Of a stretch of DNA of 64,000 bases, positions 50,839-59,143 are shown piece after piece. Under the pieces are notes generated by a model. It was given only the letters and a program-made list of their open reading frames with translations, was not told where the DNA came from and did not search any database. The position numbers and the translations under genes are program-made. The stretch's first letter is position 1. Every line of letters starts with the position of its first letter. The DNA lies in contig NZ_KK853997.1 in the NCBI RefSeq assembly GCF_000696185.1, positions 4,320,410 through 4,384,409 on the forward strand, in the 5' to 3' direction. Origin of the DNA: Kitasatospora cheerisanensis KCTC 2395. Its GTDB lineage: Bacteria; Actinomycetota; Actinomycetes; Streptomycetales; Streptomycetaceae.

Positions 50839-51141
50839 TCAGCCGCCCCAGGTGACGTCGCCGTTCGGGCCGACGACCGCGCTCGCGCCGTCCGCGACGG
50901 TCAGTCCGGCCGCCGCGGGGTTGGCCGGGGACTGGCCCCAGGTGACGTCCCCGTTCGGGCCGACGATCAGGTTCGCGCCGCCCGCGGCGGCCTTCACGGC
51001 CAGGTCGGGGTCGACGGGGCTCTGGCCCCAGGTGACGTCGCCGGCGACATTCCCGGAGTATTCCACCGACGTCGCCGAAATGGCCACGGCTGCGATTGCG
51101 GCGACCGAGAAAGCGACCAACTTGGAGACGCGGGTGACCAT
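50839..51141 (-). CDS. Secreted or membrane-anchored peptide with three GDVTWG repeats
   Basis: 100 residues. An N-terminal hydrophobic segment (LVAFSVAAIAAVAISATS) acts as signal peptide or anchor. The rest has three copies of GDVTWG (two followed by QSP), spaced about 34 and 31 residues apart, with Ala/Gly-rich linkers (ANPAAAGLTVADGASAVVGP); the last copy ends the protein. It lies just upstream of the SARP gene on the same strand, separated by 56 bp, and the ATG has a GGAGAATTCCC leader. No known family. A link between a repeat peptide and a SARP regulator suggests a signal or surface role, but that is inference. Confidence 0.65.
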   Translation of the reverse strand: MVTRVSKLVAFSVAAIAAVAISATSVEYSGNVAGDVTWGQSPVDPDLAVKAAAGGANLIVGPNGDVTWGQSPANPAAAGLTVADGASAVVGPNGDVTWGG

Positions 51142-51309
51142 CACGGGAATTCTCCTGAAGGATTGTGGTGGGTTTCTCCGGGGTGGTTTCCCGGAGTTCC
51201 GGCCGGCGGCTGCTCCCGCCGACACCACTACTGTGCTGCACCCGCGGCCCGGAGGGAACAGGTGTCGGCTGGACGGAACATGCACTGTCCTAAGCCGTCC
51301 ACGGTCCGC

Positions 51310-51612
51310 CTACTCGAACCCCCACCAGGGCCCCGGAACCAGGGCCGCCCCCACGCTCAGCACGGCGAAACCGGCCAGGCCGGGCTCCGCCTCCACCGCC
51401 CGTAAGAGCACCCGGGCGGCCCGCCCCTCCGCCTCCGCCAGGCTCTCGGCCAGGACGAACACCCCCACCGTGACCTCCTCCGACCCGGTCGGGTGGACGC
51501 TCACGTGCTCCACCGCGTCCCGGTCCTCCGCATGAGAACGAACCAATTCCGCCAGGTCGGGCGGAACGCCCCCGCCGGCCGGTGCGCGAAGCCTCGCATG
51601 AACCAGATACAT
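51310..51612 (-). CDS. 100-aa hypothetical protein
   Basis: Reads MYLVHARLRAPAGGGVPPDL and ends VPGPWWGFE. It looks like a small ferredoxin-like alpha/beta domain (strand, helix AELVRSHAEDRDAVEH, strand VTVGVFVLAESLAEAEG, helix). No signal peptide. Similar short proteins often sit near SARP genes in streptomycetes, but I know no function. It is read toward the repeat peptide gene, 169 bp away. Confidence 0.6.
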   Translation of the reverse strand: MYLVHARLRAPAGGGVPPDLAELVRSHAEDRDAVEHVSVHPTGSEEVTVGVFVLAESLAEAEGRAARVLLRAVEAEPGLAGFAVLSVGAALVPGPWWGFE

Positions 51613-51658
51613 GCTTCCATAGTGGGCTCCGCCATTAGGTGCCCGAACGATTTCGCGC

Positions 51659-51690
51659 TGGTCGCTTTATGCCATGTCATAAACCGACCA
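51659..51690. promoter_or_regulatory. 13-bp imperfect inverted repeat upstream of the 100-aa protein
   Basis: TGGTCGCTTTATG pairs with CATAAACCGACCA (12 of 13) around CCATGT. It lies 47 bp ahead of the start of the 100-aa protein gene and 57 bp past the ROK stop. It could be an operator or a weak terminator. The AT-rich centre is unlike the surrounding sequence and favours a protein-binding site. Confidence 0.4.
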
Positions 51691-51746
51691 GGAGAAGGCA
51701 GGTGAAAACTGCGGGAAGATCGCGGGACGCCCCGGTGCCCGGTCGC

Positions 51747-52957
51747 TCAGCGCGCCCCGGTGCCGCCGCTCTCCAGGAACTGGCAGAGCGGCAGCGTCGC
51801 CGCGCCCAGCGTCACCGCGTCCGGGCCCAGCTCGCTGAGCGCGAGGGCGGTGCGGGAGCGCGGGAAGGCCAGGGCGTGACGGGTCGCGGACTCCTCGATC
51901 GCGGGCAGCAGGCGGGGGCCGAGCAGCAGGCCGGCCCAGCCGCCGATGACGACCCGCTCGGGCGCGAACAGGTTGACCAGGTCGGCGACGGCCGCGCCGA
52001 GCAGCTCGGCGGCCTCGTCCAGCAGCGCGACCGCGCCGGGCCGGCCGGCCTCCGCGGCGGCCAGCAGGGCGGCCAGGCCCGCCTTCTCGCCGACGCCGGG
52101 GAGGGCGCCGTCCCAGCGCTCGACCAGCGCCGCGGCGCCGACGTAGGCCTCCAGGCAGCCGCGGGCGCCGCAGCGGCAGGGGCGGCCGCCGACGTGCACC
52201 TTGGTGTGGCCCACTCGCCGGCCGAGCTGCTCGCGCCGCGGAAGCGGCGGCCGTCCGCGACCACGCACGCGCCGATGCCGGAGCCGAACAGCGCGACCAC
52301 GGCGTCCCGGCAGCCGCGGCCCGCACCGAACCACATCTCGGCCTGGCCGAGGGTCTTGGCGCCGTTGTCGATGTGCAGCGGCAACGGGGTGTGGGCGCGC
52401 AGCAGGCGGCCGAGCGGGACGGCGTCCCAGCCGAAGGTCGGGCCGTGCACGACGGCGTCCGCGCCGGGGTCGGGGCCGGCGCCCTGCTCGACGATGCCGG
52501 GCACGCCGAGGCCGACGCCGAGCACGCTGCGGGCCGGGACGCCCGCCGCGTCGAGGACGTGCGCGAGGCCGGCGGCGATCAGCCGGACCACCCGGCCCGG
52601 GTCCGGAGCGTCGTCCAACGGCCGGTCGGCGGAGGCGAGTTCGGTGAGCGCGAGGTCGAACAGGGTGACCCGGACCTGGGTCTCGCCGACGTCGATGCCG
52701 ACCAGGTGGGCCCGGCCGGGGGCGACCCGGAGCAGGATCCGCGGCCGCTTGCCGTCCGACTCGACGGAGCCGCACTCCTCGATCAGCCCGTCGGCGAGCA
52801 GGTCCCCCGTCACGTTGGTGATCGACCCGGCGCTGAGCCGGGTGGCGCACCCGAGTTCCTGCCGGCTGAGCGGGCCGTGGAAGTACAGGTGGCGCAGCAG
52901 GGTCGAGCGGCTGGCGCGGCGCAGGTCGCGGACGGTCTGCTGGGCTCGGGGCGTCAT
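51747..52957 (-). CDS. ROK-family transcription regulator, one-base break
   Basis: About 403 residues. An N-terminal winged helix (TVRDLRRASRSTLLRHLYFH, GPLSRQELGCATRLSAGSIT) is followed by a sugar kinase-like ROK domain with VGIDVGETQVRVTLFDLA and VPGIVEQGAG. The zinc-binding motif reads PCRCGARGCLEAYVG. Near 52210 the frame changes by one base between SSSAGEW and GHTKVHVGG; restoring TGGGGCC joins them. The chitinase gene sits upstream on the same strand, so regulation of chitin or sugar use is likely. Confidence 0.8.
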
Positions 52958-53098
52958 GGGTGTGGTGTCCTCCTCCGGCGCGAATCTACGCGTTCGCGCC
53001 GCCCGCCGTGCGCCCGTCCGCCGGTGGCCGGAACGCGGGCCCGGTCGCGGGCCGAGGGCAGGCCGGGGCGCAGGGGGACCGGCGGCCGGAGACGGCAA

Positions 53099-53131
53099 CG
53101 GGCCCGGGAGCGGGGTGCGCTCCCGGGGCCC
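53099..53131. terminator. GC-rich hairpin downstream of the chitinase gene
   Basis: GGGCCCGGGAGCG pairs with CGCTCCCGGGGCCC (one bulged base) around GGGTG. It lies about 50 bp past the chitinase stop and ahead of the ROK gene, so it likely ends the chitinase transcript. Confidence 0.65.
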
Positions 53132-53144
53132 GGCCGCCGTTCAC

Positions 53145-53165
53145 TGTCCACAGGGCTGTGGACAA
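53145..53165. other. Inverted pair of DnaA-box-like sequences
   Basis: TGTCCACAG-GG-CTGTGGACA is a perfect 9-bp inverted repeat, and the right arm extends to TGTGGACAA, which is a perfect copy of the streptomycete DnaA box TTGTCCACA on the minus strand. It lies directly after the chitinase stop. It may be a DnaA-binding site or only part of the terminator region. Confidence 0.4.
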
Positions 53166-53181
53166 CGTCTCCGGCGGAGGG

Positions 53182-54876
53182 TCAGCGGCCCTGGAGGGCC
53201 TTGACGTTGTCGCCGAAGCTCCAGCCCTTCGAACCGTCCCAGTTGATGGACCAGTCCATCAGGCCCTTCAGCTGGCCGTTGAAGGCGTTCCAGGACTGGC
53301 TGACCAGGCCGGGGGCCATGTAGCCGCCGCCCGCGCCGGGCTGGGCGGGCAGGCCCGGGACCTGCTTGTCGTAGGGGACCTTGATGGTGGTGCCCTGGAT
53401 GGTCAGGCCGTTGTTCAGGCAGGTGGTCTGCGCGGTGAAGCCCTGCACGGTGCCGGCCGAGTAGGAGTCGCCGGAGCAGCCGTACATCGAGCCGTTGTAG
53501 TACTGCATGTTCAGCCACCACAGCCGGCCGTTGTCCACGTACTTCTTGATGATCGGCAGGTACGCGCCCCAGATCGAGCCGTAGGTGACGCTGCCGCCGG
53601 TGACGTACGCGGTCTCGGGCGCCATGGTCAGGCCGAAGCCGGCCGGCATCTGGGCCAGCACGCCGTCGATGATGCGGATCAGGTTGGACTGCGAGGCGGA
53701 CAGCGTGCCGATGCTGCCGCTGCCGGACAGGCCGGTCTCGATGTCGATGTCGATGCCGTCGAAGTTGTACTTCTTCAGGATCGGCACCACGGTCGCCACG
53801 AACCGGTCGGCGACCGCGCTGGAGCTCAGGTCGATGCCCGCGGCGGCGCCGCCGATCGACATCAGGATGGTCGCGCCGTTCGCCTTGGCCTGGCACATCT
53901 CGGCCGGGGTGGAGACCTTGACGCCGGCGTCCATGCCGTCCTGCCAGAGCACGGTGCCGTCGGAGAGGATCACCGGGAACGCGGCGTTGATGACGTTGTA
54001 GCCGTGCGCGGCCATCCGGCTGTCCGTGATCGGGGTCCAGCCCATGCCCGGGTGCACGCCGTTGGAGGCGCCGTCCCAGTTCTCCCAGTAGCCCTGCAGC
54101 ACCTTGCCGGCCGGCCGGGGCTTGGTCGGGCAGGTGGCGTCACCGGAGGTCGGGCTGCCGGACGGGCTGGACGAGGCGCTGCTCGACGGGCTCGACGAGG
54201 CGCTCGACGACGGGCTGGAGGACGGGCTCGACGAGGGGCTGCTCGACGCGCTGCCGGACGGGCTGCTGCTCGGCGAGGGGCTGCTGCCGCCGGGGCCGGC
54301 CAGCGAGACGTCGTCCGCGTAGTAGGCGGGCTGGCCGTACCAGCCGTGCACGTAGACCGTCACCGAGGTGGTGCTCGCGCCGGTGGTGAAGGAGACGCTG
54401 AGCTGGCCGTACGAGGCGTTGCCGGCCGTCCAGGTGGACGGGGCGGTGGTCAGGCCGGTGCCGGTCGCGCCCAGGTAGACGTAGCTGCCCTGGACGAAGG
54501 CGCTCAGCGTGTACTGGGAGTTGGGCTGCACGCTGACGGTCTGGCTGCACTGCGCGGTGTCCTGGCCGGTGGGGGTGGCCTTGAGCGCGGAACTGCCCGC
54601 GTGCACGGGGCTGCTGACGGCCGAGCCGGAGCCGCCGGTACAGGTCCAGCCGGAAAGGCCGTCCTCGAAGCCGGAGTTGGCCACCAGGTTGGTGGTGGCG
54701 GCGCCGGCCGTGACCGAGCCGGCCACGGCGAGGCCGGTGCCGACCACGGCGGCCGCGCACACCCCGGCGAGGGAGCGCTTCAGCACGGTCGGGCCGGACT
54801 GCGGGCGGTGCAGGTGCACGGCGCGTGCCACGGCCGCCTGCTGCGGGCGTGGGGAACGCGACCTCCGACGGAACAT
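53182..54876 (-). CDS. Secreted GH18 chitinase with carbohydrate-binding module
   Basis: 564 residues. The long Arg-rich signal peptide has VLKRSLAGVCAAAVVGTGLA and cleaves near AGAA. A family 4/16-type CBM follows (NLVANSGFEDGLSGWTCTGG to YADDVSLAG), then a Ser/Pro linker of about 50 residues, then the GH18 barrel with KVLQGYWENWDG, ATILMSIGG and the catalytic DGIDIDIE motif, and LWWLNMQYYN. It hydrolyses chitin outside the cell. The promoter carries the two direct repeats typical of streptomycete chi genes. ATG 54876 has GGGAG as ribosome binding site. Confidence 0.93.
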   Translation of the reverse strand: MFRRRSRSPRPQQAAVARAVHLHRPQSGPTVLKRSLAGVCAAAVVGTGLAVAGSVTAGAATTNLVANSGFEDGLSGWTCTGGSGSAVSSPVHAGSSALKATPTGQDTAQCSQTVSVQPNSQYTLSAFVQGSYVYLGATGTGLTTAPSTWTAGNASYGQLSVSFTTGASTTSVTVYVHGWYGQPAYYADDVSLAGPGGSSPSPSSSPSGSASSSPSSSPSSSPSSSASSSPSSSASSSPSGSPTSGDATCPTKPRPAGKVLQGYWENWDGASNGVHPGMGWTPITDSRMAAHGYNVINAAFPVILSDGTVLWQDGMDAGVKVSTPAEMCQAKANGATILMSIGGAAAGIDLSSSAVADRFVATVVPILKKYNFDGIDIDIETGLSGSGSIGTLSASQSNLIRIIDGVLAQMPAGFGLTMAPETAYVTGGSVTYGSIWGAYLPIIKKYVDNGRLWWLNMQYYNGSMYGCSGDSYSAGTVQGFTAQTTCLNNGLTIQGTTIKVPYDKQVPGLPAQPGAGGGYMAPGLVSQSWNAFNGQLKGLMDWSINWDGSKGWSFGDNVKALQGR

Positions 54877-54979
54877 GTGGTGCTCCCTTCCCGCCGGGCG
54901 ACATGGGCGTGGCCATGCGCGTGGGGGCGTGACGCCCGGCTCTGGGTGAGGTGGGGGACAGGTGGGGCTGTGCGACCGG

Positions 54980-55043
54980 ATCGTAAAAGCGCTGGCAAGA
55001 CGCGTCAATAGGTCTGGACCAAAGGCAAGGGTGGTCTGGACCA
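54980..55043 (-). promoter_or_regulatory. Chitinase promoter with paired 12-bp direct repeats
   Basis: On the minus strand: TGGTCCAGACCA (55032-55043) and TGGTCCAGACCT (55010-55021), 10 bp apart, then -35 TTGACG (55003-55008), a 17-bp spacer and -10 TACGAT (54980-54985). The TGGTCCAGACCT direct repeats are the known control elements for chitin induction and glucose repression of streptomycete chitinase genes. The leader to the ATG is about 95 nt. Confidence 0.88.
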
Positions 55044-55183
55044 TGCGCGAGGGGCGCACCGCCGCCGGCCCGAAGTCCCTTACCGGGCAAGCGGCGTGGA
55101 GTCTGCTTCCGTGCGCCCTTGGGGCGCTTCGGCGCGCTGCGGCAAGCTGGCCACGGCCCCGGACAGAAGGGAAGGCCCCGGAC

Positions 55184-56068
55184 GTGGACTGCCGCAACCC
55201 CGCCGGCCTGCTGGCCGAAGCCTGCGCCGCCGCCGGCCGCCCGAGCGCCGGCGCGGAACTCATCCGGGCCGGCGAGAACACCCTGTGGCGGCTGCCCGGC
55301 AAGGTCGTCGCCCGGGTCGGCCGCCCCGGCCAGACCGCCGTCGCCGTCCGCGAGTTGACGGTCGCCCGCTGGCTGCACCGGCACCGCGTCCCGGCCGTCC
55401 GCCCGCTCGCCGAACCGGCCGGCCCGATCGAGGTCCGCGGCCGGCCCGTCACCTTCTGGCACGAACTGCCCCCGCACCGGCACGCGACCGCCCCCGAACT
55501 CGCGGCCGCCCTCCGCCGGCTGCACCGACTGCCGCCCCCGGAAGCCGGGTTGGCCCCGATCGACCCGTTCGTCCGGCTCCCCGCCCGGATCGACGGCGCC
55601 GCCACCCTCGGCGCCCCGCAGCGCCACTGGCTGCACGACCGGCTCGCCGAACTGCGCACCGCCTGGCACGAACTCGACGGAGCGCCCGCCCCCTCCACCG
55701 TGGTGCACGGCGACGCCTGGGGCGGCAACCTGGCCGTCACCGCCACCGCCGCGCACCTGCTGGACTTCGAGCGGACCGCCCTCGGCCCGCCCGCCTGGGA
55801 CCTCACCTCCACCGCCGTCGCCCACCAGTCCTTCGGCACCCTCGCCGCCCCCGGCTACGCGGCCTTCTGCGCCGCCTACGGCGCGGACGTCACCGAGTGG
55901 CCCGGCTACCCCGTGTACCGGGCCATCCGCGAACTCCGGGTCGCCTGCTACGCCCTGCAGCAGGCCGCCGCCGACCCCGTCCGCCACCGCGCGCAGGCCC
56001 ACTACCGGCTGGCCTGCCTGCGCGGCGAGCACGGACCGCGGCCCTGGCGGTGGACCGCGATCGACTGA
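55184..56068 (+). CDS. Aminoglycoside phosphotransferase-family protein
   Basis: 294 residues from GTG 55184 with GGGAAGG as ribosome binding site. Kinase-like motifs are a nucleotide-binding start (AELIRAGENTLWRLPGKVVA), the catalytic loop VVHGDAWGGNLAVT (HGDxxxxN) and the metal motif LLDFERTALGPPAWDL (DFE in place of DFG). It phosphorylates a small molecule, perhaps a sugar, choline-like compound or antibiotic; substrate unknown. It is a single gene, convergent with the LCP gene to its right. Confidence 0.78.
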   Translation: MDCRNPAGLLAEACAAAGRPSAGAELIRAGENTLWRLPGKVVARVGRPGQTAVAVRELTVARWLHRHRVPAVRPLAEPAGPIEVRGRPVTFWHELPPHRHATAPELAAALRRLHRLPPPEAGLAPIDPFVRLPARIDGAATLGAPQRHWLHDRLAELRTAWHELDGAPAPSTVVHGDAWGGNLAVTATAAHLLDFERTALGPPAWDLTSTAVAHQSFGTLAAPGYAAFCAAYGADVTEWPGYPVYRAIRELRVACYALQQAAADPVRHRAQAHYRLACLRGEHGPRPWRWTAID

Positions 56069-56075
56069 CACCCGG

Positions 56076-57320
56076 TCAGTTCACGCAGGGCACCCCGTCC
56101 CAGACGAGCGGCGCGGGCTGCAGCGTCACGGTCGCCCCCGGCCGCCGTTCCCCGAGCGGCGCCGACGAGACCGCGGCGGTCGGCGCCGGACCGGTCAGCA
56201 GCTGCTTCGCCGCCCCCGGTACGGCCCGCGGCCGGATCCCGTCGAGGGTCACCGGCAGGGTCACGGCGGTGCCCCCGCCGGCCGCCAGTGCCGGCACCTG
56301 GCGGAGGAAGTCCACCGGGCTCCAGCCCTGATCGACCACCAGCTGGTCGGAGAGCGCGTCGTACAGCCGGCCCAGCCGCTGCGGATCCGACAGCAGCCCG
56401 CCGGACCGCAGCTTCGCCACCACCCCGGCCAGCAGCGCCTGCGCCCGGACGGTCCGCTGGATGTCGGAACCGTCGCCGACCCCGTGCCGCTGCCGGACGA
56501 ACGCCAGGGCCTGCGCCGGGTCCAGCTCCTGGCGCCCGGCGGGCAGGTCGGTCCCGCTCCAGTCGTCCCGCGCGGGGCGGTTCAGGCAGACCGGCACCCC
56601 GCCCAGGGCCTGCGCGGCCCGGTAGAAGCCGGCCATCGACAGTTCCGCGTAGTGGTCGACCGGCACCTCGGAGAGCTGCTCCACCGCCCTCAGCAGCGCG
56701 ATCCGCCCCGCGCCCCGGCCGCGTTCCAGCAGCTCGGACTCGGGCAGGCCCTCCTGGCGCAGCCGGTCCCGCTCGGCCGTCTCCGCCGTCGGGTACACCG
56801 AGTTGATCGTCACCTGCCCGCCGTGCCCGTCCGGGACCAGCACGTCCCGGGGGATCGACAGCTGCCGGACCTCGCCGCCCCCGGCCGGGATCCGCACCAG
56901 CATCAGGGTGTCGGTGGTGTTCCGCTCCAGCACCGCGGCGTGCAGGTCGCCGTGCACCAGCTCGGGCGGCGCCGGCCGGCCCTTCGCGTCGACGGTGGAG
57001 TCCAGCCCCACCAGCAGCACCGTCACGCCCTTCTCCAGCGGCTGCGGGGGCGGCGGCGACGCCGAATGCGCCGCGTCCAGCACGTCCGACCGCTGCCCCG
57101 GCACGCCGTGCGGCACCGTCAGCGCCCCCGCGCCGACCACCACCGCGGCCGTCAGCGCACTCGCCAGCAGCACCGCGCGCCGCCGCCGGGCCCGTCGGCG
57201 GCGGCCGATCGCCAGACCGCCGTCCACCAGCCGGGCCGTCACCTCCGGACCCGGCCCGCCACCCGCCTGCCCGAAGGCCGCCCCCAACTGCACCTCGAAC
57301 TCCCCGTCCCCGTCGTCCAC
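56076..57320 (-). CDS. LytR-CpsA-Psr family protein
   Basis: 414 residues from GTG 57320 (GGGAG ahead). One membrane segment (AVLLASALTAAVVVGAGALT) follows an Arg cluster. The LCP domain reads VTVLLVGLDSTVDAKGRPAP, DTLMLVRIPAGGGEVRQLSI, PRDVLVPDG, VTINSVYPTAETA and AFVRQRHGVGDGSDIQRTVR, with the catalytic Arg residues in place. It lacks the LytR_C domain of the first LCP gene of this window. It lies 29 bp after the SigE-type sigma gene, in the same operon; the first 45 residues may be a contact or regulatory tail. Confidence 0.85.
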   Translation of the reverse strand: MDDGDGEFEVQLGAAFGQAGGGPGPEVTARLVDGGLAIGRRRRARRRRAVLLASALTAAVVVGAGALTVPHGVPGQRSDVLDAAHSASPPPPQPLEKGVTVLLVGLDSTVDAKGRPAPPELVHGDLHAAVLERNTTDTLMLVRIPAGGGEVRQLSIPRDVLVPDGHGGQVTINSVYPTAETAERDRLRQEGLPESELLERGRGAGRIALLRAVEQLSEVPVDHYAELSMAGFYRAAQALGGVPVCLNRPARDDWSGTDLPAGRQELDPAQALAFVRQRHGVGDGSDIQRTVRAQALLAGVVAKLRSGGLLSDPQRLGRLYDALSDQLVVDQGWSPVDFLRQVPALAAGGGTAVTLPVTLDGIRPRAVPGAAKQLLTGPAPTAAVSSAPLGERRPGATVTLQPAPLVWDGVPCVN

Positions 57321-57349
57321 GCCGCCACTCCCTCGCCCGAGATTCCCGC

Positions 57350-57889
57350 TCACCGCGCCACCAGCTCCGCCAACTCCGCCCCCAGCAGCACCCGCAGCTT
57401 GGCCAGCGCCCGCGAACACCTGGTCCGGACGGCCGCCGAACTGTCCTTCACCATCGCCGCGGTCTCCTCCACGCTGCGGTCCTCCCAGTACCGCAGCACC
57501 ACCACCGCCCGGTCCCGCGGCGGCAGTTGGCTCAGCGCGTCGACCAGCGTCAGCCGCAGCGCCGAGTCCGGCGCCTGCTCCGCCACCTCCGGCAGCGCCC
57601 GGCTCGGCCGCTCGCTGCTGCTGCGCCGCCGCTGGTGCGTCAGGTACGCCCGCACCAGCACCGTCTGCGCGTACCCCGCCGGATTGTCGATCCGGCCCGC
57701 CCAGCTCGGGCGGTGCAGGCGGTGCCACTGGGCGTACATCTGACCGAGCGTCTCCTGCACCAGGTCCTCGGACAGGTGCGCGTCGCCGCCGGTGAGGAAG
57801 TACGCCGAGCGGTAGAGCTGCCCGGACCGGGCCGCCGCGAACGCGACGAACTCCTCCTCCAGGGCCGCCCGCCGTCGAGCTGTGGCCAC
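57350..57889 (-). CDS. ECF sigma factor, SigE family (SACE-type)
   Basis: 179 residues. Region 2: FAAARSGQLYRSAYFLTGGD, then AEDLVQETLGQMYAQW-like (SEDLVQETLGQMYAQWHRL) and NPAGYAQTVLVRAYLTHQRR. Region 4: LVDALSQLPPRDRAVVVLRY, then WEDRSVEETAAMVKDSSAAV. The SigE family of actinomycetes shares the AARSGQLYRSAYFLTGG start. The LCP protein downstream may be its co-transcribed membrane partner and could act like an anti-sigma, which is inference. Confidence 0.9.
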   Translation of the reverse strand: MATARRRAALEEEFVAFAAARSGQLYRSAYFLTGGDAHLSEDLVQETLGQMYAQWHRLHRPSWAGRIDNPAGYAQTVLVRAYLTHQRRRSSSERPSRALPEVAEQAPDSALRLTLVDALSQLPPRDRAVVVLRYWEDRSVEETAAMVKDSSAAVRTRCSRALAKLRVLLGAELAELVAR

Positions 57890-58060
57890 GTTTCCGCTCC
57901 CCTCGCCGAATCCGCCCTATGACGGTCCAGCAGGTCCAGGATGTTTCATCCGACTTCGGGAGCGTTCCGGACCCTGTCCGGTAACGGACGGCTCCCGCGG
58001 CCCCGCCCGCTGGAAGGATGGAACGGCACCGCCGTTCGCCACCCGCACGGGAGTTCCCCC

Positions 58061-58612
58061 ATGACCCTCGACCACGACCCGCTCACCGGCAGACTCGTCC
58101 GGCTCAGAGAACTCCGCGAGACCGACCTCCCCCGCCTCACCGCCTGGTGGCGCGAACCCGGCCTCGCCATCCAGCAGCTCACCGGCCCCGTCCACCCGCA
58201 GCCCGACGCGCGGCTCGCCGAGATGTTCCGCTCCTGGAGCCAGAACACCGGCACCGACCTCGGCCTCGCCGTCGAGACCCTCGACGGCGGCGACCTCGCC
58301 GGACACGTCACCCTCTACGGCGCCACCCCCAAGGACCGCTGCGCCACCCTCGCCATCATCATCGGCCCGCCCCACCAGGACCGCGGCCTCGGCACCGACG
58401 TCCTGCGCACCACCATCCGCTACGGCTTCGAGGAACTCGGCCTCCACCGCATAGAACTCACCGTCAACAGCTACAACACCCGCGCCCTCGCCGCGTACCG
58501 CCGGGCCGGCTTCACCGAGGAGGGCCGCCGCCGCGAAGCCGTCTTCCGGGCCGGCAGCTGGCACGATCAGGTCCAGATGGGCGTCCTCAGCACGGAGTGG
58601 CACGACCGGTAG
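58061..58612 (+). CDS. GNAT acetyltransferase (RimJ/RimL type)
   Basis: 183 residues from ATG 58061 with GGGAG upstream. RimJ/RimL pattern: LVRLRELRETDLPRLTAWWR, LAIIIGPPHQDRGLGTDVLR for acetyl-CoA binding, LHRIELTVNSYNTRALAAYR and the closing RRAGFTEEGRRREAVFRAGS. It transfers an acetyl group to an amino group of a protein or small molecule. Single gene after the divergent sigma-LCP operon. Confidence 0.88.
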   Translation: MTLDHDPLTGRLVRLRELRETDLPRLTAWWREPGLAIQQLTGPVHPQPDARLAEMFRSWSQNTGTDLGLAVETLDGGDLAGHVTLYGATPKDRCATLAIIIGPPHQDRGLGTDVLRTTIRYGFEELGLHRIELTVNSYNTRALAAYRRAGFTEEGRRREAVFRAGSWHDQVQMGVLSTEWHDR

Positions 58613-58666
58613 CCCTCACCCCCGACGGTTGCCCGGGCCCCGGGCGGGCGGGATCGTGGGGTTGAG

Positions 58667-59143
58667 GTGAGTGCGATGGCCGAGATCGCCCTGCAGATCG
58701 ACGTCGCGGCGTCCCGGGCCCGCCTGCTGGCGGCGTTGGACAGCCGGGCGGGGCTGACATCGTGGTGGAGCACCGGGATCGACCGGGACGGCGAGGACCT
58801 GCTGGTCACCGTCCCGGACGCTCCGCAACCGCTGCGGCTGCGCCGGGAGCGGGCCGACCAGGACCGGGTGGCGTGGCGCAGCGTCGGGGTGTACCCGCCG
58901 TCCTGGCAGGGCACCACCGTGACCTGGGACCTGTTCGACCATCCCGACGGGCCCCGGCACACCCTCCTGCTGCTGCGCCACCTCGGCTGGGCGGCGGACG
59001 CCGCGGCCTCGGTGCCGGCCGCGGCGGGCGGCTGGGCGGAGGCGATCGTCCGGCTGAAGGACTACGCGCAGAGCGGCCGCCCGCAGCCGCTGTACGTCCC
59101 CACCCCCCACCCGCACCCGGGGGTGCACGCCGCGGCAGACTAG
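58667..59143 (+). CDS. SRPBCC (START/AHSA1-like) domain protein
   Basis: 158 residues (GTG 58667; ATG 58676 also possible). Pattern: IALQIDVAASRARLLAALDS, GLTSWWSTGIDRDGEDLLVT, WDLFDHPDGPRHTLLLLRHL and GWAEAIVRLKDYAQSGRP. These are the strand and C-terminal helix features of the AHSA1 part of the SRPBCC fold, which binds hydrophobic ligands. The stop TAG overlaps the first base of the MITE-like element, so the insertion lies at the gene's end. Confidence 0.75.
   Translation: MSAMAEIALQIDVAASRARLLAALDSRAGLTSWWSTGIDRDGEDLLVTVPDAPQPLRLRRERADQDRVAWRSVGVYPPSWQGTTVTWDLFDHPDGPRHTLLLLRHLGWAADAAASVPAAAGGWAEAIVRLKDYAQSGRPQPLYVPTPHPHPGVHAAAD

Noticed and set aside
54150..54260. Tandem DNA repeats as a regulatory array
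   Set aside because: They code for the Ser/Pro linker of the chitinase (repeated SSPSS units) and are explained by protein composition.
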